A stretch of DNA of 64,000 nucleotides from FEN-1139 sp038207155 (GCA_038207155.1 JBBRAB010000002.1:124001-188000), one strand, 5' to 3'. Shown: positions 35,634 through 44,149, counted from the first letter of the stretch. Program-made: numbers and translations. The notes: generated from the sequence alone by a model not told the origin.

Positions 35634-37293
35634 GATAGATTCGGATATTAGCCGTTCTCACGTGGCTCGCCTAGACACCTCTTCCAATCTCGAACCTTTC
35701 GACCAGCTCGGGGGGTATCAGCTCCTGCTGACCATCGGGGTCGGCGGCATGGGCCGTGTTTGGGCTGCCCGTCGTGCAAACGCTCCGAACTCGCCCCTGG
35801 TCGCCCTCAAGACGACCTTGGAGGAGATGGCCGGCGACAAGGAATTCGAGCGCGTCTTCGTGGATGAAGCTCGCATCGCGTCTTCGATCGTGCACCCGAA
35901 CGTCTGCGGGATTCATGAGCTTGGCGCGGAAAACGGGGTGGCGTACCTCGTCATGGAGTGGATCGAGGGAGGCTCGCTGCACGACGTACTGTCGGCTAGC
36001 CCGAACCGCCGGATCGCCCCGTTCGTAGCCGCCAGGATCCTCTGCAACATGTGTGACGGCCTCCACGCCGCCCATGAGCTGATCGGACCCGACGGGGAAC
36101 CGCTGGGGGTCGTCCACCGCGACGTATCACCCCAAAATGTACTCATTTCGGCGCAAGGACACGTCAAGGTCGCCGACTTCGGCGTGGCGCGCGCGCGCGG
36201 TCAGCTGCACAAGCCGACTGAAACGGGAGAGCTCAAGGGCAAGCTCAGCTACATGGCGCCCGAGCAGCTAACGACGAAGGATTTCGATCGGCGCGCCGAT
36301 GTGTTCGCGCTCGGCTGTGTGCTCTACGAGGCCACCACTGGTTCACGTCCGTTCCACGGTGGTGATGCGCTCGAGACGATGTACAAACTGCTGGAGACAA
36401 ACTGCGCGCGGCCGCTCGATCTTTTGCCGGATTACCCGCCGGATCTCGAAGCCATTGTCCTCAAGGCGCTCGAGAAGGAGCCGACCAAACGCTACCAAAG
36501 CGCCGAAGCCCTGTGCTCGGAGCTTGAGCAGTTTCTATCCACGCATCGCGCGTTGGTCACCGACCGCGACATTGCCGAACTGGTTGCCAGCACGCTCGGG
36601 GAGCGGATCGATGCTCGGCGAGCAGAGCTCAATCAAGCGATCGTTGATGCTGACGAGCTTGCAGCCAATCCGGGACAGCGCCGCGCACCGCCAACCTTGA
36701 CGCTGCCAAGCGGTGAGGTGGTGCCCGGTGCCCAGACTCCGGCCAGCACTTGGACGGAGGTCTCGGCGACTTCCGACAGGCATCGTCGCTGGCTGTGGCC
36801 GACGGTCGTCGCAGCTTTCGTGCTGATCGGCGTTGGCTCATGGCTGACACGTCCGCGACATCGCGCCGAGAGCGCGAGCGTAGGGCCCGAGATCGGCGCA
36901 GAAAAGCCAGGCCCAAGCGCAACCAAATCAATCGTCCTCACGCTGCGCGGAACCCCATCAACGACTCGCTTCCAGGTGGACGACGGGCCCTGGCTGACCA
37001 ATCCGCACGTGCTGTCAACACCCGCTGAGGCCAAGCAGCACGTCATCCGCGCGATGCTGGAGGGCTATCAGACGGAGACCCGCGTGGTGACGTTTGAGCA
37101 GAGCCAGAGCATCGAGTTCGCGCTGCAACTGAGCTCCACTGCGCCTACATCGGCGCCAGCGACGACCGCAACGGGACATCGCGCCCTAGGCAAGGCCACC
37201 GCTGGGCCGGCGGGTGCCGCGACTGTACCCGGCACGGGTCCACGCCGCCCGCGGCGCAATCTCGATCCGTCAAACCCCTTCGACAACCCGTAG
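35632..37293 (+). CDS. Ser/Thr protein kinase with transmembrane helix and PEGA-like tail
   Basis: 553 residues from ATG 35632. Kinase domain about 27-300: LTIGVGGMGRVWAARR, Lys in VALKTTLEE, catalytic HRDVSPQNVLI, VADFGVARAR, YMAPEQL. One transmembrane helix (LWPTVVAAFVLIGVGSWL) separates it from an outer segment with a PEGA-like beta domain (VLTLRGTPSTTRFQVDDGPW) and a Thr/Ala-rich end. Similarity to the divergent kinase (SPxN loop, same spacing) points to an old duplication. Its start overlaps that of the minus-strand kinase. Confidence 0.92.
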   Translation: MIDSDISRSHVARLDTSSNLEPFDQLGGYQLLLTIGVGGMGRVWAARRANAPNSPLVALKTTLEEMAGDKEFERVFVDEARIASSIVHPNVCGIHELGAENGVAYLVMEWIEGGSLHDVLSASPNRRIAPFVAARILCNMCDGLHAAHELIGPDGEPLGVVHRDVSPQNVLISAQGHVKVADFGVARARGQLHKPTETGELKGKLSYMAPEQLTTKDFDRRADVFALGCVLYEATTGSRPFHGGDALETMYKLLETNCARPLDLLPDYPPDLEAIVLKALEKEPTKRYQSAEALCSELEQFLSTHRALVTDRDIAELVASTLGERIDARRAELNQAIVDADELAANPGQRRAPPTLTLPSGEVVPGAQTPASTWTEVSATSDRHRRWLWPTVVAAFVLIGVGSWLTRPRHRAESASVGPEIGAEKPGPSATKSIVLTLRGTPSTTRFQVDDGPWLTNPHVLSTPAEAKQHVIRAMLEGYQTETRVVTFEQSQSIEFALQLSSTAPTSAPATTATGHRALGKATAGPAGAATVPGTGPRRPRRNLDPSNPFDNP

Positions 37294-37476
37294 GGGTGGG
37301 GCATTTGGTGCCCTGCTCGCCGGCCGAGTCGTGGCGCGGTTCGCGAGGCTTCCGTTCAGGTGCCTAGTTGCCGTAGACTCGTGACGCTGCCCACCTACCG
37401 TGGTCGCTACCGCGCGCGAGACACTCGGCGCGGATGGCTTCAGGGCTCCGCACCACCCATGACTCCGGGAACGCTC

Positions 37477-38535
37477 ATGAGATCCATCGACCTCCCCTCT
37501 CTCCTGGTTGCCCTCTCGCTCTGCTCGGTTGCAATGGGGGCCCCGCCGAGCGCGCCGCAGGAAGCACCAGCGACCACGCCTAGCGCGCCGTCCGGCAAGC
37601 AGCCCGCGGGCGACGTAGACGCCACTCGACGAGCAGACGCCAAGACGCGCTTCGGGACTGGCCTAAAGCTGTTTGAAGAAGGGGATTTCTCCCTCGCTCT
37701 GATCGAGTTTGAGCGCGCCTACTCGCTCGTTCCCGACTACCGAGTGCTCTACAACATCGGCCAGGTCAATATTCAACTCGCGCGCTTCTCGCGCGCTGCA
37801 GCTTCTCTCGAACAGTACCTGGCCGACGGCGGCACCAAAGTGCCAAAGGACCGACTCCAAAGTGTACAGGTAGACTTGGAGATGCTTCGCTCCCGCACGG
37901 CGCAGTTGACCGTCACCACGAACGTCGAAGGGGCAGAGATCCTCGTCGACGAGAGCGTCGTTGGACTGTCGCCAATGACCACCGCGATTCGAATCGATGC
38001 GGGAGAGCATCGCATCACGGTCCGCAAGACAGGCTGGGTGAACAAGACCCAACCCCTCGCGCTTGCCGGTCGGGACGAGTCCACGCTTGAGATCACGCTT
38101 CAGGAGGAGGCCAAGCGCGTCACCACCGAGCGAACGGTCGTCGTCGAGCGAAACACGACCACCCCGACTGCAGCCAAACCCCCGCCGAATCCCCGAACCC
38201 CTTGGCTGATTGCCGGGTGGTCGGCGACGGGGCTCTTGGCTGCGGGTTGGGCCACCGCAGCCTGGCTTGGCAATAGCGCACATCAGGAGCTCGACTCCGC
38301 ACGCGCCCGCGACACCTCTCGCGGGGAACTGGACGATCTGGCCACGCGCAGCCGCAACCGATTCATCGCAGCCGACGTGCTCGGAGTTCTAACGATTGGC
38401 GTCGGCGGGGCTACCCTGTACTACACGCTCGCTCCACCTTCGAAGAAGAAGGAAAACCCGAAACCCCGCGCGGCTGCCGTAGACTGGACGATTGGCCTAC
38501 AGGGAACCATGGGAGTTGTTCGCGGCAGCTTCTAG
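37477..38535 (+). CDS. Exported TPR / PEGA-domain protein with C-terminal membrane helices
   Basis: About 352 residues from ATG 37477, which starts a signal peptide (MRSIDLPSLLVALSLCSVAM) and has GGGA six bases upstream; ATG 37459 is also possible. TPR-like repeats occupy about 55-130 (LKLFEEGDFSLALIEFERAY, VLYNIGQVNIQLARFSRAAA), then a PEGA domain (QLTVTTNVEGAEILVDESVV, GEHRITVRKTGW). Two hydrophobic helices follow (AGWSATGLLAAGWATAAWL; ADVLGVLTIGVGGATLYYTL). This layout is common beside myxobacterial Ser/Thr kinases. It follows the kinase gene by 183 bases; the gap holds only a weak GGGCA/TGCCC hairpin near 37299. Confidence 0.85.
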   Translation: MRSIDLPSLLVALSLCSVAMGAPPSAPQEAPATTPSAPSGKQPAGDVDATRRADAKTRFGTGLKLFEEGDFSLALIEFERAYSLVPDYRVLYNIGQVNIQLARFSRAAASLEQYLADGGTKVPKDRLQSVQVDLEMLRSRTAQLTVTTNVEGAEILVDESVVGLSPMTTAIRIDAGEHRITVRKTGWVNKTQPLALAGRDESTLEITLQEEAKRVTTERTVVVERNTTTPTAAKPPPNPRTPWLIAGWSATGLLAAGWATAAWLGNSAHQELDSARARDTSRGELDDLATRSRNRFIAADVLGVLTIGVGGATLYYTLAPPSKKKENPKPRAAAVDWTIGLQGTMGVVRGSF

Positions 38536-38676
38536 CCGCGGCCTACACCCCTCAACCACGCCCATCTTTCGCGCCATTCCCTTCCCTCTTACGAGGCCGC
38601 TCGGTTCGGCCGTCTTGTCCCGAACTCCCGCGCTCGAGCTCACTCGCAGGCGTCGTACTTTAGAAGACCAGGGGAA

Positions 38677-40275
38677 TTGACTCTGCCCTTTACGATCCAG
38701 ACCCTGCCGCCCGTCGGTATCGCGCACGTACTCGAATTGGTCGTGTACTTGGGGCAATCGTCGCGCAGCTACGCATTGGCGAGCAGCGGACAGCTATCGG
38801 TGGGTCGCGGCATGGCGTGCGATATCCGGATCGACGATCTAGCGATTTCTCGCCACCACCTCACCCTGCATGTCTCCCACAGTTTGATGGGAAGCTCAGT
38901 GGAGCTTGAGGATCTCGGCAGTGCCAATGGGACGGTCCTGGTTCGCGGCGAGTACGATGGTCCCCAGGGAGAAAACACCCATACCTCGCGGAGTGTCCGG
39001 GTTGAGCCGCACGTCCGTGTGACCCTCAACGAGGAGGACACGCTTCGGATCGGGAGCGCCATCCTCGTGCTGGAGCGCCGCGAGCCACTCGTGGCCCACA
39101 CCACCTTGCGTCCCGACATGGCTGCGGCGCCGAAGCTCGCCGACGGATGGATGCCGGCCGTGCTGGCGGCCCCCGTCATGAAACGCGTCTATGACGTGGC
39201 GGCACTCGCATCAGCCACGGACATCAGCATCCTGATTCTGGGTGAGACGGGTGTTGGCAAGGAAGTCCTAGCCGAGTTCATTCACCGCAGAAGCACTCGC
39301 GCTAACGGGCCATTTTTGCGACTCAACTGCGCAGCGCTGTCAGAGTCGTTACTCGAGAGCGAGCTATTTGGCCACGAGAAGGGCGCCTTCACAGGTGCCC
39401 TTCAGGCCAAGTCTGGCCTGCTGGAATCGACGGACGGCGGAACGGTCTTTCTAGACGAGGTGGGTGAGCTCCCAGCCTCGCTTCAGGTCAAGCTGTTGCG
39501 AGTACTGGAGGAACGCGTGGTGCGTCGCGTTGGCTCGACGCGGGCACGACCGATCGACGTCCGCTTCGTCACGGCAACGAATCGGGATCTGCGGCGTGAA
39601 GTCTCCAAGGGTCATTTCCGCGGAGACCTCTACTTTCGGATCAATGGCGTCAGCTTCAACATTCCCCCTCTGCGTGAGCGCAAAGAAGAGATCGAGCCGC
39701 TCGCGATGCATTTTCTTACTCAGGCCTGCGTCAAGGCAAACCGACCCGTCCCTCAAATGACGGCTGAAGCTCGGGCCCGCCTGCAGGAATACAGTTGGTG
39801 GGGTAACGTGCGAGAGGTTCGCAACGTCATGGAAAGGGCCTCGTTTCTCTGCGAGGAGGGGCCGCTACTCGCCGAGCACCTGCCAGAAGATGCTGCCCCG
39901 ATCGACGAGGGATTCGGCGCGGAGAGCACCGACGTGTACTGCGGCGGAATCTCGATGGGCTCATCGTTCGGCAATGCGCTGAGCAACGGGCCACCCGTGT
40001 CTCAGAGCAACCCAGCGCTCAACACCATCGCCCTGTCTGAGCGTAGCCCGCTCGCTCCTCCCGGTGTGCCCTCGACTGAGCGCTCGACGTCAAGCGCGGG
40101 GGGACCGGGCTCCCCACGCATTCAGCTCGGCGACGAACAGGAGCGTATCCTGGCCGCACTCAATGAGTGCGGTGGCAACCAAACCCGCGCGGCCCAGCTC
40201 CTGGGGATCTCGCGTCGAACGCTGATCAATCGCTTGGACGAGATGAGCTTGCCACGACCACGCAAGGGTCGCTGA
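38677..40275 (+). CDS. FHA-domain sigma-54-dependent transcription activator
   Basis: 532 residues from TTG 38677, the only start upstream of the domain, with AGGGGA a few bases before it. FHA domain about 20-135 (LSVGRGMACDIRIDDLAISR, ELEDLGSANGTVL), AAA+ about 155-395 (GETGVGKE, canonical loop GAFTGA at about 236-241, GGTVFLDEVGELP) and a Fis-type HTH (NQTRAAQLLGISRRTLINRL). FHA domains bind phospho-Thr, so it is a natural target of the two kinases upstream. A roughly 95-residue disordered stretch separates AAA+ and HTH. The 141-base gap before it shows no recognisable element. Confidence 0.93.
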   Translation: MTLPFTIQTLPPVGIAHVLELVVYLGQSSRSYALASSGQLSVGRGMACDIRIDDLAISRHHLTLHVSHSLMGSSVELEDLGSANGTVLVRGEYDGPQGENTHTSRSVRVEPHVRVTLNEEDTLRIGSAILVLERREPLVAHTTLRPDMAAAPKLADGWMPAVLAAPVMKRVYDVAALASATDISILILGETGVGKEVLAEFIHRRSTRANGPFLRLNCAALSESLLESELFGHEKGAFTGALQAKSGLLESTDGGTVFLDEVGELPASLQVKLLRVLEERVVRRVGSTRARPIDVRFVTATNRDLRREVSKGHFRGDLYFRINGVSFNIPPLRERKEEIEPLAMHFLTQACVKANRPVPQMTAEARARLQEYSWWGNVREVRNVMERASFLCEEGPLLAEHLPEDAAPIDEGFGAESTDVYCGGISMGSSFGNALSNGPPVSQSNPALNTIALSERSPLAPPGVPSTERSTSSAGGPGSPRIQLGDEQERILAALNECGGNQTRAAQLLGISRRTLINRLDEMSLPRPRKGR

Positions 40276-40328
40276 AAACGACGTTTGCACGCGATGAAGC
40301 CACCGTCCCGGCGCTCGTGCAGGTTGTC

Positions 40329-40342
40329 GTGACGCGCGTCAC
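40329..40342. repeat. Perfect 14-base palindrome at a convergent gene junction
   Basis: GTGACGCGCGTCAC covers the stop codon of the minus-strand lipoprotein gene and lies 53 bases after the FHA activator gene. No T tract follows on either strand. It may be an operator-like site or an end-of-transcript structure. Confidence 0.35.
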
Positions 40343-41331
40343 CGCGTGAGCGGCAGTTCCGCGACGCACAATCCCCACCCCATGGGCAGGCCCGAACTCG
40401 ACTGACAAGCCCCGGGTGAACAGCGATTGACTGCGCCTGTCAGCGGACAGAGCTGCAGACAGGTTCCGGTCGACTCCGAACAGACAAAGCCCTCCGCGCA
40501 GGGACAGGGTTTTCCAACCGTACCGCTGCCGGGAGTGACGCAACTCGTGGCGCCCTGGGGACCAACCACGCTGCAGACGCGACCCTCGACTGAGCAGGCC
40601 GCGACGTCACCGAGTTGACAGTTGTCGGACTCGACACAGACGGGAACCAGCAGGTGTTCCAGGTCCGCTTCGGCAGCGCGCGCGACGCGCACATCGCAGA
40701 AGTCCTTGCCGCCGCAGCCTTGTGAACCCTTACAGCAGTAGGCGCGACACTGACCAATGCCACCCTCGTCGACGCACGCGAGCCCACCCGCGCAGTCTGC
40801 CGAGCTCACGCAGGGCTGGCCCGCGCGACCGGTACCCGACCGGCCACAGTTGGCGACTGTCACGCTCCCCCGGCGCTGCACCCGACAGGCCCCAGTCGAC
40901 GGCACAGGGTCCGAGACGCCGCCGCCAACGAGTCCACCGGTTGACGCGCTCGCTCCGCCCGCGCCCGCGGCGCCGGCCGAACCACTCGCGCCACCCGAGG
41001 ACGCAACGCCCCCGGACGCAGAGGCCGTTGATAGGGAGCAACTCTCCGCGCTATCGGGATCGCATCCGGTCGTGGGCGCGCCACACAGCAAATTGAAGGA
41101 GGCCGCTGCGCCTTTGCCGGCCGTGCCTGCGTCGAGCGAGAGATGCGAGGAGGGCCTGCCCGCGCTCGACGTATCACCGCAGTCCACGCTGAGACAAGCG
41201 CTCGCAGCGTCCGCTGATGAACCAGACGAACCGGAACACGAACCGACTAGCAACGCGGTCAGCACCACGACGCTGAATAGAGCAAAGGATCTCAAGGCAC
41301 ACCGAGGAAGCAAAAGGTACTCCCGAAGCAT
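40339..41331 (-). CDS. Cys-rich surface lipoprotein
   Basis: 330 residues. Lipoprotein signal with lipobox LLVGSC. A Gly/Ala/Ser linker (SSGGASGSAGAAGAGGASAS) leads to a C-terminal half with many Cys in spaced pairs (GQPCVSSADCAGGLACVDEG, CRAYCCKGSQGCGGKDFC, GKPCPCAEGFVCSESTGTC). This resembles the small disulfide-rich modules common in Polyangiales outer-membrane lipoproteins. Function unknown. Its start is 116 bases downstream of the nrfA stop. Confidence 0.82.
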   Translation of the reverse strand: MLREYLLLPRCALRSFALFSVVVLTALLVGSCSGSSGSSADAASACLSVDCGDTSSAGRPSSHLSLDAGTAGKGAAASFNLLCGAPTTGCDPDSAESCSLSTASASGGVASSGGASGSAGAAGAGGASASTGGLVGGGVSDPVPSTGACRVQRRGSVTVANCGRSGTGRAGQPCVSSADCAGGLACVDEGGIGQCRAYCCKGSQGCGGKDFCDVRVARAAEADLEHLLVPVCVESDNCQLGDVAACSVEGRVCSVVGPQGATSCVTPGSGTVGKPCPCAEGFVCSESTGTCLQLCPLTGAVNRCSPGACQSSSGLPMGWGLCVAELPLTR

Positions 41332-41402
41332 AGCACCAGCGCGAGCAACCGCCCCCTCTGCTGAGCGGAACGACCCCCTGAGTCTGCGACTGCCTACACT
41401 GG

Positions 41403-41426
41403 CCCCCGCGAAGCGAATCGCGGGGG
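41403..41426 (-). terminator. Strong hairpin downstream of nrfA
   Basis: A perfect 9-bp stem CCCCCGCGA / TCGCGGGGG with a 6-base loop, about 20 bases past the nrfA stop. A second smaller hairpin (GCGCGC TAGT GCGCGC, 41443-41458) covers the nrfA stop itself. Neither has a following T tract in the nrfA direction, so pausing or mRNA protection is as likely as intrinsic termination. Confidence 0.5.
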
Positions 41427-41447
41427 GAAGTAGCTCCGAAATGCGCG

Positions 41448-43001
41448 CTAGTGCGCGCTTGGGTGAGGTGCGGCAGGGTAGCCGTGTCCCGCCGGCAGCG
41501 CGCTGGCGGTTGCAGACGGCACCGGCGCCGTTGCAACGGGCGCAGCGCTCGAGGCCGCAGGTGGCGCCTCTGGCGGCACATAGGCCCAGCCATCGCGCAG
41601 GGCGATTTGCCCCTGACGCGCGTACTCGATCGACGAGGCAAGGATACGCGCGGATTCCTGCGGCGCGTGAAAGCCCGTCGAGTTCTCAGCCTCGGCAAAG
41701 TCCAAATAGAACTGGGCTTTGCGCTGCATCTTGCGAGCCGCTAAGAGCTCGTTGTCGGGGCGGCCCTGCTGGACTGCCCGTTCGAGATCGTGGATCAGCG
41801 CAACGACCGCCGTCATGGCCATGTTGCGCATCTCCGTGAAGCGCTCTTGGATCTGCTCGACGCGTGACTTGATTTCCTCCTCTGACCAGCGGTGGCAGGT
41901 TTGGCAAGCACGATTGATATTGAGCAGGGGGCTTCGGACGTGATGATCGCTGATCTTTTGCGCGCCCTCGCGCTTGTAGGGCATGTGGCAATCGGCGCAC
42001 GCGACACCAGAGCGCGCGTGAATACCCTGAGAGTAGGTCTCAAACTCGGGATGCTGAGCCTTGAGCACCTTGGCGCCGGTGAGTTTGTGCGTCCAGTCGT
42101 CGTGCGGATTCTGCTCGTAGTAAGAGTAGATCTGCTCGATCTTGATGCCATTGGCCCAGGGATAGGTCAGACGCTTTTCCTTGCCCTTGAAGTAATACTC
42201 CACGTGGCACTGGCCGCACACGTAGCTGCGCATCTCCTGGCGCGTGGCTTGGGTATTGACGTCATAATTCTGAATGCCCTCGGACGCCTTGAGAGCACGA
42301 ATCCCCTCGAGGAACCCAGGGCGCGTAACGCGAAGCGCCATGGTCTTTGGCTCGTGACAGTCGATGCACGAGACCGGATGCTGCACGAGCTTACGCGCCT
42401 CTGTGTACGGCATCTGATTCATCTTCTCAAAGCCGCGCGTGACGTCCCCGTCGCCGAGCTTTTTGTACGGAAGATAGACGCTGGCATGACAGTGCATGCA
42501 GGTACCGGGCTGCTTGAAGACGACCTGACGCTGCGTGAAGGTCTGATCGTCGAGCATGAAAGCATGCCCGCGTTCTTCGCGAAAGTCCGCTGCGAAGGCG
42601 TAGCCCGCCCAGATCGTGCGAAGGCCCGCGTTAGCATCGCTCTTGGACTGCGAGACAACGGTGCGAGGATCCGTGGCGTTCGGCTCGCGGGGAATCGCCT
42701 CGGAACCACCGAACCGAGTGCGCTCCATGTCGACGGTGCGCTTGTAGCCGTCGTACTGCAGTGGGAAATTCTTGCCCCACACGGCGGGATCATCGATGGT
42801 GTCGTTGAGCTCCACCACGCGAAAGTAGGGATTCTTGGCTTCCTGCTTGTGCTCGAAGATGTTGACGAGCAGCCCGGTCAACGCCGCAGTGCCGAGCACC
42901 GCCGCAACCGTCACCACGCCGAAGGAAAACCCCAAACGGGGAGCAAGCGGAGACGATTTGGCGGGGGTATCAGACGGTGGATGGGGTTCGTGCGACATCA
43001 T
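41448..43001 (-). CDS. nrfA: Ammonia-forming cytochrome c nitrite reductase, all-CXXCH type
   Basis: 517 residues. It reduces nitrite to ammonium with six electrons from NrfH. Five heme motifs: CMHCH 168-172, CIDCH 212-216, CGQCH 262-266, CADCH 335-339, CQTCH 366-370. The first is the active-site heme, which is CXXCK in most NrfA; here His replaces Lys. Other NrfA marks are present: FREERGHAFML (catalytic Arg), Tyr in CGQCHVEYYF and KAQHPEFE. The N-terminus is a membrane anchor (SFGVVTVAAVLGTAALTGLL) that may not be cleaved. The C-terminus is an Ala/Pro tail. ATG 42998 is an alternative start. The gene follows nrfH by 24 bases. Confidence 0.95.
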   Translation of the reverse strand: MMSHEPHPPSDTPAKSSPLAPRLGFSFGVVTVAAVLGTAALTGLLVNIFEHKQEAKNPYFRVVELNDTIDDPAVWGKNFPLQYDGYKRTVDMERTRFGGSEAIPREPNATDPRTVVSQSKSDANAGLRTIWAGYAFAADFREERGHAFMLDDQTFTQRQVVFKQPGTCMHCHASVYLPYKKLGDGDVTRGFEKMNQMPYTEARKLVQHPVSCIDCHEPKTMALRVTRPGFLEGIRALKASEGIQNYDVNTQATRQEMRSYVCGQCHVEYYFKGKEKRLTYPWANGIKIEQIYSYYEQNPHDDWTHKLTGAKVLKAQHPEFETYSQGIHARSGVACADCHMPYKREGAQKISDHHVRSPLLNINRACQTCHRWSEEEIKSRVEQIQERFTEMRNMAMTAVVALIHDLERAVQQGRPDNELLAARKMQRKAQFYLDFAEAENSTGFHAPQESARILASSIEYARQGQIALRDGWAYVPPEAPPAASSAAPVATAPVPSATASALPAGHGYPAAPHPSAH

Positions 43002-43025
43002 TCCCTGACCCTTCTGGGGACTTCA

Positions 43026-43523
43026 TCAATGGAGGTGCCCGACGTCTCGATGACAGCGGATACAAGAGTCTTTGGCTGCGTGGGGACCGACCGGATCGAT
43101 CGCGTCAACTACGGGCGCGTGACACGAGCGACAGGCCGCCTCCGTCACAGCGCGATTTCTAGGCTTGATCTGAATCGGATCGTGAAAGCGACCCGTCGTG
43201 AAGCCATAAGAATGCCAGAAGCCGTTCAGCGCTTTGGTGCTGTATTTTCCGACGAAATCGTGAGGCGTGTGACAGTCATTGCAGGTCGCAACGCTGCGAT
43301 GGCTGCCGCGCGACCACCCCGCATACTGCTCGTTCATCACGTGGCAGTTGGCGCAGGCGGCCGGATCGTTTGACAGGTAGGAAGCACCTCGCGCGTAAAC
43401 GAAGGTGTATCCCCCCACGCCCAGGGCCATGCCTAAAGCGACCGCCAGCACGGTCACGAGCAGACGAAGGCTTCTGCCAGCCGCTCGACGCGGCTCTGCT
43501 GACTCGCGTGGGGCCTGGCTCAC
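43026..43523 (-). CDS. nrfH: Tetraheme quinol dehydrogenase NrfH (NapC/NirT family)
   Basis: 165 residues. One N-terminal membrane helix (LLVTVLAVALGMALGVGGYT) and four heme motifs: CANCH, CNDCH, CRSCH and CIRCH. The first reads CANCHVM, the CXXCHXM pattern that gives NrfH its Met-ligated heme. It passes electrons from menaquinol to NrfA. It is first in a two-gene operon with nrfA. I looked in the 129 bases upstream for an FNR-type TTGAT-N4-ATCAA box and did not see one. Confidence 0.93.
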   Translation of the reverse strand: MSQAPRESAEPRRAAGRSLRLLVTVLAVALGMALGVGGYTFVYARGASYLSNDPAACANCHVMNEQYAGWSRGSHRSVATCNDCHTPHDFVGKYSTKALNGFWHSYGFTTGRFHDPIQIKPRNRAVTEAACRSCHAPVVDAIDPVGPHAAKDSCIRCHRDVGHLH

Positions 43524-43652
43524 CTCGTCAGACTAGAGACAATCGCAGTCGGACAACATGACGCCTGTCAGGTACCGCGTGGTATCGCAGTTGAGCGGGG
43601 AAACTTCGGCCCACAATCGGCGAGCGACCCAACCGCGAAGCGTGGCGACCGG

Positions 43653-43988
43653 CTACCGCTGCAGCACCTGCGCGAACAACAGGGCGCCCCGCACCGACCC
43701 CAGCGCGAGTCCGCTGCTCTCAGCGATCTCCGTGGGCCTTGGGGCCCGTCCAAGTAGCCGAGTCAGATCCCGGGCCGTACTGAGGACCACGGCCAAATGC
43801 TGGGCCACCGGCGGGCTCGCCATGGCGATCGGACAACCCGCCGCCTCAAGTTGAGTGAGCAGCCGCTCGATGTCCTGAGCTCCAACCGCCAGATCACCGA
43901 GCAATTCGCCGATGGTGTCGAGCTCGACCGGTCCGCCCCGCCGCTGCAGGGTTTGACGGATTTCTTCGAGGCGCTGACGAACGGTCAC
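43653..43988 (-). CDS. Small protein resembling sigma-70 regions 1.1 and 3 without regions 2 and 4
   Basis: 111 residues. The first half (DTIGELLGDLAVGAQDIERL, then LTQLEAAGCPI) resembles sigma-70 region 1.1, a helical domain that occupies the DNA channel of polymerase. The second half (LLGRAPRPTEIAESSGLALG, SVRGALLFAQ) resembles sigma region 3 (LGREPTPEEIAEALGL in standard factors). No DNA-binding regions 2 or 4 are present. I make this assignment by eye only. It could be a polymerase-binding modulator, a decayed sigma factor or an unrelated helix-turn-helix protein. It lies 129 bases upstream of nrfH on the same strand. Confidence 0.6.
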   Translation of the reverse strand: MTVRQRLEEIRQTLQRRGGPVELDTIGELLGDLAVGAQDIERLLTQLEAAGCPIAMASPPVAQHLAVVLSTARDLTRLLGRAPRPTEIAESSGLALGSVRGALLFAQVLQR

Positions 43989-44149
43989 GCAGGTGGGTTT
44001 AGCGCCGTCAGGTCGGTTTGCCCAGTTCCCCCGCGTCTGCGCGAGATATCAGGCCCTGGTGGTTTGCTCTCGATTCGTAGAAACGCACGAAGCGACCGCG
44101 TCTCAGCCTGACCTGGACGGAGGGGATCGAGGTACGATGCCGGCCTTCG

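Noticed and set aside
40757..41839. Long open frame of 360 codons on the plus strand
   Set aside because: It lies antisense to the lipoprotein and the end of nrfA, both of which have clear signals and motifs. Its Pro/Arg/Ala-rich translation is typical of a GC-rich shadow frame.
41892..43373. Open frame of 493 codons on the plus strand
   Set aside because: Fully antisense to nrfA and nrfH, whose heme motifs are unambiguous. No domain is recognisable in its translation.
43524..43652. FNR box upstream of nrfH
   Set aside because: I looked for TTGAT-N4-ATCAA and close variants in this interval by eye and found none.
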